From: Armatimonadota bacterium
GTDB lineage: Bacteria > Sysuimicrobiota > Sysuimicrobiia > Sysuimicrobiales > Sysuimicrobiaceae
Assembly (NCBI GenBank): GCA_031460175.1
Contig: JAVKGW010000009.1
Span: 1-64,000, forward strand
Direction: 5' to 3'
Length of the DNA: 64,000 nt
In this document: positions 25,488-33,783 of the stretch, in pieces
How the letters are laid out: every line of letters starts with the position of its first letter
How positions within the stretch are numbered: the stretch's first letter is position 1
Translations under genes and position numbers: made by a program
Notes under the pieces: generated by a model
What the model was told of the DNA's origin: nothing
The model's database searches: none
The model's input: the letters and a program-made list of their open reading frames with translations, nothing else

Positions 25488-25493
25488 ATTCTA
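25488..25493 (-). promoter_or_regulatory. Possible -10 box of the lower meta-pathway operon
   Basis: TAGAAT on the minus strand, within an AT-richer patch about 69 bp upstream of the dmpF start. No clear -35 was found, so support is moderate. Confidence 0.35.
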
Positions 25494-25565
25494 CTCCCAA
25501 GGCCCGGGAAGGGGGAAACCGGTTTTCCCGGAGTCGTGCCTCTGCCCTATGGGGGGAATTGACCG

Positions 25566-25605
25566 GTCGGGTAAGGCTCTGCTAAGTCGGGTAAGGCTCT
25601 GCTAA
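25566..25605 (+). repeat. Perfect tandem repeat, 2 x 20 bp, in a divergent promoter region
   Basis: The unit GTCGGGTAAGGCTCTGCTAA occurs twice without gap. The repeat lies between the divergent dmpF and livK genes and directly follows a TTGACC hexamer (25559-25564), so it may carry duplicated regulator sites or a duplicated -10 region (CTAAGT in each copy). It could also be a recent slippage duplication. Confidence 0.85.
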
Positions 25606-25677
25606 GTTTGGAGAGGAAGCCGGAGGGTTCGCGTCGAAGGGTCAGGGCCGGAATCCTCACGGGAGGCAGGCGGGAGG

Positions 25678-26877
25678 ATGAAGCGGCTGGCGTTCGCGGG
25701 AATCCTGGCGTGGGTTTGCGTGGGCCTATCCGTGGCCGGAATGGGGGCTCCCCTGGCGACCATCCGCCTGGGGGCGGTGGTCCCCCTCACGGGCCGGTTC
25801 GCGTCCGGGGGGGCTCAGGTGCGGGCGGGATACGAGCTGGCGGTGGAGGACATCAACGCCCGCGGGGGCGTTCCGGTGGGGGGCCAGCGGTTGAGGCTGG
25901 AGCTGGTGATGCTGGACGACGAGTCGGATCCCACCAAGACCGTGAGCCGGATGGAAGCCTTGGCGCAGCAGGGCATCGCCGCGTATCTGGGTGGGTTCGG
26001 GAGCGATCTGCACGCGGCCGCCGCGGCGGTGGCGGAGAAGAACCGCATCCCGTACTGCGGAGTGGCGTTCGCCCTGTGGAGCATCCACCAGCGGGGCTAC
26101 CGGTACCTCTTCTCCCCGTTCCCGAAGTCTCCGGACATGGCCGTCGAGACCTACCGGATGCTCAACGGTTTCCTTCCCCCCGAACAGCGGCCGCGGCGGG
26201 TGGCCATCTTCGCGGAACGCACGGACTGGGGCCGGGAGATGGCATCCCTGTGGTCGGTGCGGTCCACGGAGCTCGGCTACCAGGTGGTGTTCCGGGGCGA
26301 GTACACCGTGGGCACCCGGGACATGAGCGATCTGATCCTGCGGGCCAAGGCCGCGGGCGCGGAGCTGGTGCTCGGGGTTCCGACGCCGCCGGACGGCATC
26401 ACCCTGATCCGCCAGATGAAGGAGCTGGACTACAACCCCAAGGCGTATCTGCTGATCCGGGCGCCGGACGCGGTCACCTGGGCTCAGAGCTTGGGCAAGG
26501 ACGGCGATTACACCCTGCTCATCCCGGGCTGGCACCACGCGGTGAAGTTCCCGGGCGTCCAGGAGCTGAACGCGAAGCACCAGCAGCGGTTCGGCCGGCC
26601 CGCGGACGTCATCGTGGGTCCCGCGTACGCCTGCGTGCAGGTGGTGGCAGACGCCATCCGGCGGGCGGGGAGCCTGGATCACGGGAAGATCCGGGATGCC
26701 ATGGCCTCCACGAACCTCATGACCGTGGTGGGACCCGTGCGGTTCCGGCCGGACGGTACGAGCCCGGTGCGGGTGATCATCGTGCAGTGGCAGGGAGGAC
26801 GACAGGAGCTCGTCTGGCCCCGGGAGTTCGCCACCGCCTCCTTCGTGTATCCGGCCCCGCCCTTCCGCAGCCGGTGA
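25678..26877 (+). CDS. livK: Branched-chain-type ABC importer substrate-binding protein (system 1)
   Basis: A 399-residue periplasmic-type protein with signal peptide (residues 1-22), IRLGAVVPLTGRFASGG, AVEDINARGGVPVGGQRL, DDESDPTKTVSRME and AYLGGFGSD, as in type I solute-binding proteins of the Leu/Ile/Val-binding class. Members in catabolic loci often bind aromatic acids, amides or urea rather than amino acids. First gene of a complete K-G-F-H-M operon, with GGGAGG upstream of the ATG. Confidence 0.9.
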   Translation: MKRLAFAGILAWVCVGLSVAGMGAPLATIRLGAVVPLTGRFASGGAQVRAGYELAVEDINARGGVPVGGQRLRLELVMLDDESDPTKTVSRMEALAQQGIAAYLGGFGSDLHAAAAAVAEKNRIPYCGVAFALWSIHQRGYRYLFSPFPKSPDMAVETYRMLNGFLPPEQRPRRVAIFAERTDWGREMASLWSVRSTELGYQVVFRGEYTVGTRDMSDLILRAKAAGAELVLGVPTPPDGITLIRQMKELDYNPKAYLLIRAPDAVTWAQSLGKDGDYTLLIPGWHHAVKFPGVQELNAKHQQRFGRPADVIVGPAYACVQVVADAIRRAGSLDHGKIRDAMASTNLMTVVGPVRFRPDGTSPVRVIIVQWQGGRQELVWPREFATASFVYPAPPFRSR

Positions 26878-27611
26878 TGCCCCCGGGTCGCGCCCTCCTT
26901 GAGGTCCACGGACTGTGGAAGGCCTTCGGAGGGGTACAGGCGGTCCGGGACCTCACCCTTTGTGTGGAAGAGGGAGAGATCTTCGGGCTCCTCGGTCCCA
27001 ACGGCTCGGGCAAGACCACGGTGTTCAACCTGGTGGCGGGCACGCTCCGCCCGGACCGAGGGGAGATCCGGTTTCGAGGGGTCTCCCTCAACGGGGTTCC
27101 GGCCCACCGACGGGCCGCGATGGGGATCGCCCGCACCTTTCAGCTGGTGCGCAGCCTGCACCACCTCTCCGTGCTGGACAACGTGGCCATCGCCCGTCTG
27201 TACGGGGCGCATCCCGCCCCCTCCGTTGCCGCCGCCCGCAGGGAGGCGGAGGAGCTCTTGGGCCTCGTGGGGCTGCGGGAGAAGGCATCCCTCGCGGCAG
27301 CTCAGCTGAATCTGGCGGAGCGCCGGCGGTTGGAGGTGAGCCGGGCCCTGGCCACCCGACCCCGCCTGCTGCTTCTGGACGAACCCTTCGCGGGGCTGAA
27401 CCCGGAGGAGGTTCAGGCGGAGATCGCCCTCTTCCAGCGTCTCCGGGCGGAAGGGCTCACCCTGGTGTTGGTGGAGCACAACGTGCCCGCGGTCCGGGCC
27501 CTGTGCGGACGGGTGGTGTTCCTGAACTCCGGGGAGAAGATCGCGGAGGGAACTCCCGAGGAAGTGCTCGGCCACCCCCGGGTGGTGGACATCTACCTGG
27601 GCCGAGGGTGA
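26877..27611 (+). CDS. livG: Branched-chain-type ABC importer ATPase LivG (system 1)
   Basis: A 244-residue nucleotide-binding subunit: Walker A GPNGSGKTT, GIARTFQLVRSL around the Q-loop, Walker B LLLLDEPFAGL, H-loop LVEHN. The signature is LNLAERRR, diverged from LSGGQ. The ATG overlaps the livK stop (TGATG). Confidence 0.9.
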   Translation: MPPGRALLEVHGLWKAFGGVQAVRDLTLCVEEGEIFGLLGPNGSGKTTVFNLVAGTLRPDRGEIRFRGVSLNGVPAHRRAAMGIARTFQLVRSLHHLSVLDNVAIARLYGAHPAPSVAAARREAEELLGLVGLREKASLAAAQLNLAERRRLEVSRALATRPRLLLLDEPFAGLNPEEVQAEIALFQRLRAEGLTLVLVEHNVPAVRALCGRVVFLNSGEKIAEGTPEEVLGHPRVVDIYLGRG

Positions 27612-27615
27612 TCCC

Positions 27616-28329
27616 ATGGCTCCCCTCCTGGAGGTCCGGGACCTGGAGGCCGCGTACGGGGATGTGCAGGTGTTGTGGGGGGTGAACTGGCGGGTGGAGC
27701 CCGGGGAGGTGGTGGCGGTGGTGGGACCGAACGGCGCGGGCAAGAGCACCACCCTCCGGGTCGTCGCGGGCCTCTTGCGGCCCCTGCGCGGGGAGGTGCG
27801 GTTCGAGGGGGAACGCCTGGATGGGAAGCCCGCGGAGGCGGTGGTGGATCGGGGCATCGCCATGGTTCCCGAGGGCCGCCGCCTCTTTGCCCACATGACG
27901 GTCCTGGAGAACCTGTGGATGGGCGGGTACGTGGCCCGGGCCCGCCCCCACCGGGCCCGGGCCCTGCAGGAAGTCTTCGACCTCTTCCCCATTCTCGCGG
28001 AGCGGCGGCACCAGCTCGCGGGAACCCTCTCCGGTGGTCAACAGCAGATGTTGGCCATCGCCCGGGCCCTCATGAGCCGGCCCCGGCTGCTGCTCCTGGA
28101 TGAACCCTCTCTGGGGCTGGCTCCGCGCGTGGTGCAGCAGGTGTACGAGGCCGTGCACCGCATCGTCCGGGAGGGAGTCACCGTGGTGATCGTGGAGCAG
28201 AACGCGTTTCCGGTGCTGGAGCACGCCTCGCGAGGATACGTGATGGCGCAGGGGCGGGTGCTCGTGGAAGGAAGCGCTCGGACGCTTCTCGGGACGGAAG
28301 AGGTGCGGCGTTCCTACGTGGGGTCCTAG
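27616..28329 (+). CDS. livF: Branched-chain-type ABC importer ATPase LivF (system 1)
   Basis: A 237-residue subunit: Walker A GPNGAGKST, MVPEGRRLFAHMTVLENLWMG typical for LivF, signature LSGGQQQM, Walker B LLLLDEPSLGL, H-loop IVEQN. It pairs with LivG to drive the LivH/LivM pore. Confidence 0.93.
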   Translation: MAPLLEVRDLEAAYGDVQVLWGVNWRVEPGEVVAVVGPNGAGKSTTLRVVAGLLRPLRGEVRFEGERLDGKPAEAVVDRGIAMVPEGRRLFAHMTVLENLWMGGYVARARPHRARALQEVFDLFPILAERRHQLAGTLSGGQQQMLAIARALMSRPRLLLLDEPSLGLAPRVVQQVYEAVHRIVREGVTVVIVEQNAFPVLEHASRGYVMAQGRVLVEGSARTLLGTEEVRRSYVGS

Positions 28330-29204
28330 TGGAGATCTGGCTGCAGAACCTCATCTTCGGAGCCCTGGTGGGCGGAGTGTACGGCCTTGCGGCGGTGGGG
28401 CTCGCCCTGGTGTTCGGCGTCCTGCGCATGCTGAATGTCTCCCATGGCGAGCTCATCATGCTGGGCGGGTACGCCACCTTCTGGGCCTTCTCCCTGTGGG
28501 GGGTGGATCCGTTCGCCTCCCTCCTGATCACGGGCCCCCTCCTGTTCGGGGTGGGCGTGGTGCTCTACCAGGCGCTGTTCGGCCGGTTGGTTCGAATTGA
28601 GGAGGAGGCGAAGGTTCAGCTATCCATTCTCATCGGATTCGGCCTCGCCCTGGTGCTCCACGCCCTCGCCATCTTCGCGTGGACCGCGGACGAGCGGGCC
28701 GTGACCACCGCCTACGCGGGGCGCGTGGTTTCCCTCGGACCCCTGGTGGTCCCCCTGACGCGTCTGGGAAGCCTCGGGGTGGCGTTTGCGACGTTGGGGG
28801 GGCTGCACCTCTTCCTGCAACGGACGGACCTGGGCCGGGCCATCCGGGCCACCGCGGAGGACTGGGAGGCAGCCAGCCTCATGGGAGTACCGGTGCGCCG
28901 CGTTTACCGGACCGCGTTCGCCCTGGGAAGCGCCCTCGCGGGGGTCGCGGGAGCCCTCGTCACGGTGTCGGACGCCATCAGTCCGGCCATCGGCTTGGGC
29001 TGGACCCTCAAGGCCCTCATCGTAGTGGTCCTGGCGGGCTTGGGGAGCATCTTCGGAACCTTCGTGGCGGGCGTCCTGCTAGGGATGGCGGAATCCGCGG
29101 CGGCCTTCGCCTTCGGGGGGGTGTTCCGGGAGGTGGTAGGGTTGGTGCTCTTCCTCGTGGTCCTCATCCTCCGGCCGCAGGGCCTGTTCGGGAGGGGCGG
29201 GTGA
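28329..29204 (+). CDS. livH: Branched-chain-type ABC importer permease LivH (system 1)
   Basis: A 291-residue membrane protein starting at a GTG that shares its G with the livF TAG stop. GGVYGLAAVGLALVFGVLRMLNVSHGELIMLGGY at the N-terminus is the LivH hallmark. About eight membrane segments. The cytoplasmic ATPase-contact segment is RATAEDWEAASLMGVPVRRVYRTAFALG. Confidence 0.92.
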   Translation: MEIWLQNLIFGALVGGVYGLAAVGLALVFGVLRMLNVSHGELIMLGGYATFWAFSLWGVDPFASLLITGPLLFGVGVVLYQALFGRLVRIEEEAKVQLSILIGFGLALVLHALAIFAWTADERAVTTAYAGRVVSLGPLVVPLTRLGSLGVAFATLGGLHLFLQRTDLGRAIRATAEDWEAASLMGVPVRRVYRTAFALGSALAGVAGALVTVSDAISPAIGLGWTLKALIVVVLAGLGSIFGTFVAGVLLGMAESAAAFAFGGVFREVVGLVLFLVVLILRPQGLFGRGG

Positions 29205-30151
29205 AGCGGGCGGGAGCCGTGGTGGCCGGGGTCGGGCTCCTGGTCCTGCCCCTCGTGGTCCGGGAGGCCGCGGTGGTGAACTGGACCTTCCTCGTGCTCC
29301 TCTCCGTCGCCCTCGCCCAGTCCTGGAACCTCGTGGGGGGATTCGGAGGACAGGTTAACCTGGGGCTGGCTGCCTTCTTCGGGATCGGGGCCCTCCTCAC
29401 CCGCTTCCTCTGGCTGGGCGGAGTCCCCGTCGTTGCGGCCCTGGCCGCGGGATGCGCGGGCAGCGTGCTGGCCGGCCTCCTCGTGGGAGCCCCCTCCCTC
29501 CGCCTCCGGGGACCGTACTTCGCCATCGGAACCCTGGCCATGGCGGAGATCCTGCGCATCGTGGTGGGCACCACTCTGCCGGAGGTCTCCGCGCTCCCCT
29601 CCCGGGCCATCGCCACATACCGCCTCCTCCCCCGCTACTACCTCGTCCTCCTCGTGGCGGCCGCGGTCACCCTGGCTGCCTGGTGGCTCTCCCGTGCCCG
29701 GTTCGGACTGGGGCTGGTGGCGGTGCGGGAAGACGAGCTCGTGGCGGAGAGCGTGGGGGTGGACGCTTTCCGACATAAGCTCCTCGCCTTCCTGTTGAGC
29801 GCGGGATTCGCCGGGGCCGCGGGTGGTGCGTTCGGCTATTACCACCCCAGCTTCTACCCCCAGTTCGCCTTCAGTCCCGTGTGGACCTTCGACAGCATGC
29901 TCATGGTGTTCCTGGGAGGGATCGGGACCGTGTGGGGGCCCGTGGTGGGAGCCGCGTTCTTCGTAACCGTTCGGGAGATCCTGGCCCTGGGCCTCGCGGA
30001 GGTTCACGTGCTCGTGTTCGGACTTCTCTTCATCTTAGTGGTTCTGTTGCTCCCCGGGGGACTGGTGGAGATCGGCCGGAGCCTGCGCCGCTTCGTCCCC
30101 GCTCGGACGGCCCCGAAGCGGCGACCCGCGGATCTCGTGAGAGGGATTTAA
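29201..30151 (+). CDS. livM: Branched-chain-type ABC importer permease LivM (system 1)
   Basis: A 316-residue permease starting at GTG 29201, overlapping the livH stop by four bases. WNLVGGFGGQVNLGLAAFFGIGA, LRLRGPYFAIGTLAMAEILR and VREDELVAESVGVDAFRHKLLAF are LivM signatures. It forms the heterodimeric pore with LivH. Confidence 0.92.
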   Translation: MKRAGAVVAGVGLLVLPLVVREAAVVNWTFLVLLSVALAQSWNLVGGFGGQVNLGLAAFFGIGALLTRFLWLGGVPVVAALAAGCAGSVLAGLLVGAPSLRLRGPYFAIGTLAMAEILRIVVGTTLPEVSALPSRAIATYRLLPRYYLVLLVAAAVTLAAWWLSRARFGLGLVAVREDELVAESVGVDAFRHKLLAFLLSAGFAGAAGGAFGYYHPSFYPQFAFSPVWTFDSMLMVFLGGIGTVWGPVVGAAFFVTVREILALGLAEVHVLVFGLLFILVVLLLPGGLVEIGRSLRRFVPARTAPKRRPADLVRGI

Positions 30152-30198
30152 TCCCGAAGGCCGGGCTGCGTTGTGGGGGCCCGCCGTTCGTGCTAGAG

Positions 30199-30204
30199 TA
30201 CAAT
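30199..30204 (+). promoter_or_regulatory. Likely -10 box of the second branched-chain-type operon
   Basis: AG-TACAAT lies in the 86-bp gap between the two Liv operons, 34 bp before the ATG. TTGTGG at 30171-30176 is 22 bp away, too far for a normal -35. The same AGTACAAT string occurs before the hibernation-factor gene (63844-63851). Confidence 0.4.
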
Positions 30205-30237
30205 TTGCGTGCGGATTTTACGGGAGGTGAGGGGGAA

Positions 30238-31434
30238 ATGCGGAACTTGAGGATTGCCGGAGCGGTGGTGATCCTTGGGTTGGTCGGGGTGCTGGCTGTG
30301 CCCACCGGTGGGCAGGTCCGGCCCCTGAAGGTGGCGGCCCTGACGGCCCTGAGTGGCCCGTTCGCCTTCTGGGGCGTGAACGTACGGGACGGGATGCGCA
30401 TGGCGGTGGAGGAGCTGAACGCGGCGGGAGGAGTCCTGGGACGCCCTGTGGAGTTCGTCGAACGCGATGACCGCAACAGCCCCGCGGAGGCCATCAGCGC
30501 TTTCCGGTTCCTGGTGGAACGGGAAGGGATCGCGGCCGCGGGAGGGATGATCAGCAGCGACATCGGGGCCGCCCTCGCGCGGGAGGCAGAGTCCCTGCGG
30601 GTTCCCATCTTCCTCACCCGGGCGGGTGCGCACACCATCCTCCGGAAGAGCAGCCGCTATACCTTCCGGACGTGCCTGGTGGCCTCTCCCATGTACGTGC
30701 AGGCGTCCGCGGCCCTCATGCAGTTCTCCAAGTACACCCGGGTGGGGGCCATCATCGCGGACTATGCGTGGGGGCGGTCCTACATGCAGTGGCTGGAACG
30801 CTACGTGCGCTCCATCCCGGGCATGCAGATCCAGATCGAGATCGCCCCCGTGGCCACCTCCGACTTCACCCCCTACCTGCGGCGCCTGCAAGGGTTTAAC
30901 CCCCAGTTCCTGGACATCGGCGGCCATCCGCCCGGCATCCCGGTGATCGTGCGGCAGGCCACGGAGTTGGGCATGCGCCAGCAGATGTTCGGGGCCCACA
31001 ACCCGCCGGAGTGGATCGTGCAACGGGCTGGCGAGGCCCTCTATGGACGCTACGTGGACTACACCTGCGCGGACTTCACCCACCCCACCTTCCGTCGGCT
31101 GGCGGAACGGTTCTACTCCACCTACCGGCGTTACTTTGACGACAACGCCTTCTCGGGCTATGCCATCGTGAAGATGGTGGCGGACGCAGCCCGGAAGGCG
31201 AACTCCACGGATCCCCGCCGCATCGCGGACGTGATCCGGCGGGGCCGGTTCGTGCAGCCCGGATACGGTTGGCCCCTTTCCTTCACGGAGTGGGGCGAGA
31301 TGAAGGAAGCGCGCCCCATCATGTTCACCATCCAGCGGGGGGATCCGCCGGGCGGGATCTGCCCGGGCTGCGGGTGGAAGCAGAAGTACGAGTTCCGGGT
31401 GCCGCAGCTGGAGCCGTATGTCCCCGAGGAGTGA
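30238..31434 (+). CDS. livK: Branched-chain-type ABC importer substrate-binding protein (system 2)
   Basis: A 398-residue exported protein: signal peptide to about residue 25, VAALTALSGPFAFWGVNVRDGM, VEELNAAGGVLGRPVEF, DDRNSPAEAISAFRFLVE and a VGAIIADYAWGRSYMQW hinge segment. It is clearly diverged from system 1 in its pocket regions and ends with an unusual ICPGCGWKQKYEFR stretch holding two cysteines. RBS GGGAGGTGAGGGG. The ligand cannot be told. Confidence 0.9.
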   Translation: MRNLRIAGAVVILGLVGVLAVPTGGQVRPLKVAALTALSGPFAFWGVNVRDGMRMAVEELNAAGGVLGRPVEFVERDDRNSPAEAISAFRFLVEREGIAAAGGMISSDIGAALAREAESLRVPIFLTRAGAHTILRKSSRYTFRTCLVASPMYVQASAALMQFSKYTRVGAIIADYAWGRSYMQWLERYVRSIPGMQIQIEIAPVATSDFTPYLRRLQGFNPQFLDIGGHPPGIPVIVRQATELGMRQQMFGAHNPPEWIVQRAGEALYGRYVDYTCADFTHPTFRRLAERFYSTYRRYFDDNAFSGYAIVKMVADAARKANSTDPRRIADVIRRGRFVQPGYGWPLSFTEWGEMKEARPIMFTIQRGDPPGGICPGCGWKQKYEFRVPQLEPYVPEE

Positions 31435-32188
31435 GGCCGCCTTCCTGCGATGCCGGGGGATCACGAAGCGCTTCGGGGGCATGGTGGCCCTCCGGGATGT
31501 GACCTTCGACGTGGAGCGGGCCAGCCTCGTGGGATTGATCGGCCCCAACGGGGCCGGCAAGACCACCCTCCTCAGCGTGATCAACGGGCTGTTGCGGCCG
31601 GAGGAGGGCGTGGTGGAACTGGAGGGCGAGCGGATCTCCGGGCTCCCCGCCCACGTGGTCACCCGTCGGGGCGTGGGCCGGGTGCTCCAGATCCCGCGGC
31701 TCTTTCCCCGCCTCACGGTGGAGGAGAACGTCTTAGTCGGTGCTCTCTTCGGCCGTCCCGGGAGGGTGTCTTGGCAGGAGGCGCAGAGGCGGACAGAGGA
31801 AGCGCTGAGCCTGGTGGGGATGGAGCGGAAGCGGGGAGAGGTGGTGGGGAAGCTCAACACGCAGGAGCGGCGACTGGTGGACTTGGCACGGGCCCTCGCG
31901 GCAGGCCCCCGACTGCTCCTGGTGGATGAGCTGATGAGCGGATTGAGCCCCGTGGAGATCGAGCAGTGCACCGCCCTGCTCCGGCGCATCCGGCAGGAGC
32001 TGGGGATGACCATCCTCTGGGTGGAGCATGTCATGGAGGCGGTCCTGGGGACCGTGGACCGGGTCATCGTCCTCGACCACGGCGCGGTCATCGCGGACGG
32101 CCCGCCCGCGCGGGTTGCTCAGGATCCCGTGGTGGTGGAGGCCTACCTGGGGGTTTCCATGCACGAGCTGGAGGGGGCACGCGGGTAG
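31418..32188 (+). CDS. livG: Branched-chain-type ABC importer ATPase LivG (system 2)
   Basis: A 256-residue subunit overlapping the livK stop by 17 bp. Walker A GPNGAGKTT, GVGRVLQIPRLFPRLTVEENV, signature-equivalent LNTQERR, Walker B LLLVDELMSGL, H-loop WVEHVMEA. The degenerate signature and the 'DEL' after Walker B differ from LivG of system 1. Confidence 0.88.
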   Translation: MSPRSEAAFLRCRGITKRFGGMVALRDVTFDVERASLVGLIGPNGAGKTTLLSVINGLLRPEEGVVELEGERISGLPAHVVTRRGVGRVLQIPRLFPRLTVEENVLVGALFGRPGRVSWQEAQRRTEEALSLVGMERKRGEVVGKLNTQERRLVDLARALAAGPRLLLVDELMSGLSPVEIEQCTALLRRIRQELGMTILWVEHVMEAVLGTVDRVIVLDHGAVIADGPPARVAQDPVVVEAYLGVSMHELEGARG

Positions 32189-32191
32189 CCC

Positions 32192-32929
32192 ATGCTGGAA
32201 GTCCGGAACCTCTGGGCAGGATACAACGGGATCACGGTCATCCGGGACATCAGCTTAGAGGTCCCCGGAGGGAATGCCACCGCGATCTTGGGGCCCAACG
32301 GGGCCGGCAAGACCACCCTCTTCCGAAGCATCGCAGGCCTGGTCCGGCCGCATCGGGGAACTGTGGTCTTCGAGGGATCCCCCATCCACGGGCTTCCCCC
32401 CCATGAGATCGCCCGCCGGGGCCTCGTGTACGTGCCCGCGGAGCGAGAGCTGTTCCCGCAGCTCACGGTTCTGGAGAACCTGGAGCTGGGAGCCTACAGT
32501 TCTCCCGACGGGTTCCGGTCCCGGTTGCGGCGGGTGTTCGACCTGTTCCCCCGCCTGGCGGAGCGGCGGGGGCAACGGGCAGGGACCCTCAGCGGCGGGG
32601 AGCAGCAGATGCTGGCCATCGCCCGGGCCCTGATGGGGCGCCCGAAGCTCATGCTGCTGGACGAGCCCTCCACGGGGCTTGCCCCCCGTCTGGTGGCGGA
32701 GCTGTACCGGCAGCTGGCGGTGCTGCAGCGGGAGGGGGTGACCATCCTCCTCGCGGAGCAGCAGGTGCGGGCGGCCCTGGGGCTGTGCGAGCGGGTCTAC
32801 GTCCTCCGGGATGGACGGGTGGTGTTCCAGGGGAGCGCGTCCGAGCTGTGGGGAAGGCCGGAGCTGCGCCGGGCGTACCTGGGAGAATTGCGCCGCGTGG
32901 AACCCGTGGGGGAAGCGAGGGACGGGTGA
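32192..32929 (+). CDS. livF: Branched-chain-type ABC importer ATPase LivF (system 2)
   Basis: A 245-residue subunit: Walker A GPNGAGKTT, YVPAERELFPQLTVLENLELGAY, signature LSGGEQQM, Walker B LMLLDEPSTGL, LLAEQQ at the H-loop, where Gln replaces the usual His, as in many LivF proteins. Confidence 0.91.
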   Translation: MLEVRNLWAGYNGITVIRDISLEVPGGNATAILGPNGAGKTTLFRSIAGLVRPHRGTVVFEGSPIHGLPPHEIARRGLVYVPAERELFPQLTVLENLELGAYSSPDGFRSRLRRVFDLFPRLAERRGQRAGTLSGGEQQMLAIARALMGRPKLMLLDEPSTGLAPRLVAELYRQLAVLQREGVTILLAEQQVRAALGLCERVYVLRDGRVVFQGSASELWGRPELRRAYLGELRRVEPVGEARDG

Positions 32930-33783
32930 TGGGCATCGTCCTGGACGGTCTCGTGCAGGGCTTGCAGCTGGCCCTCCTCAGCGTGGGCGTGGTGTTCGTG
33001 TACGGACTCGGAGGGGTGTTGAACCTGGCCCACGGGCAGGTGGCGGTGTCCGGCGGGCTTGTGGCCGCGCTCCTCATGCAGAACCGCCTGCCACCGGTTC
33101 TGGCCTGCGTGGCGGGGATCCTCTTTGCGGGGCTTGTAGCCCTCCTCCTGGATCAAACCCTTCTGCGGCAGGCATACGCACGTCGCGGGGAGGAACGCCT
33201 GCTTTTGGGAATCATCCTGACCCTGGGGCTCTCCTTCGCCCTGGACGGGCTCTTCACCTGGCGGTACCCGAACGTGGCCCTGACCCTGCAGATGGGCTCT
33301 CCTTATGTCCGCCTGGGAGGGCTCACGGTCCGGACGGGGAGCCTGGCGGTGGCGGCCCTCGCCCTGGCCGCCTTCCTCCTCCTTCTGGCGTTTCTGAAGA
33401 CCACCTTCCTGGGCAAGGCCATCCGGTGCATCATCCAGAACGAGGTCGGGGCTTGGCTGTGTGGGGTGGACGTGCACCGGGCCCGGACCCTCACGGTGCT
33501 CCTCAGCGGGCTTCTGGCAGGGGTGGCGGCCGTCGCCCAGGGCTTCTTCTCGTACCTGGGCCCGGAGATGGGCACGGAATTCACCATCCTGGCCCTGATC
33601 GTGGCCGTGGTGGGCGGGGTGCGGAGCCTCACGGGAACTTTCCTGGCGAGTCTCATGCTGGGGCTGGTGAACGCTGCGCTCAGCTACACGGTGGGGACCT
33701 ACATCACCTGGGTCGTGCTCCTGGCGGTGGCGGCTTGCACCCTGTTGATCCGGCCGGAAGGCCTGCTGGCGTACTGGCCATGA
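32929..33783 (+). CDS. livH: Branched-chain-type ABC importer permease LivH (system 2)
   Basis: A 284-residue permease, ATG overlapping the livF stop (TGATG). GLQLALLSVGVVFVYGLGGVLNLAHGQVAVSGG is the LivH N-terminal hallmark. The contact segment is IIQNEVGAWLCGVDVHRARTL. About eight membrane segments. Confidence 0.91.
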   Translation: MGIVLDGLVQGLQLALLSVGVVFVYGLGGVLNLAHGQVAVSGGLVAALLMQNRLPPVLACVAGILFAGLVALLLDQTLLRQAYARRGEERLLLGIILTLGLSFALDGLFTWRYPNVALTLQMGSPYVRLGGLTVRTGSLAVAALALAAFLLLLAFLKTTFLGKAIRCIIQNEVGAWLCGVDVHRARTLTVLLSGLLAGVAAVAQGFFSYLGPEMGTEFTILALIVAVVGGVRSLTGTFLASLMLGLVNAALSYTVGTYITWVVLLAVAACTLLIRPEGLLAYWP

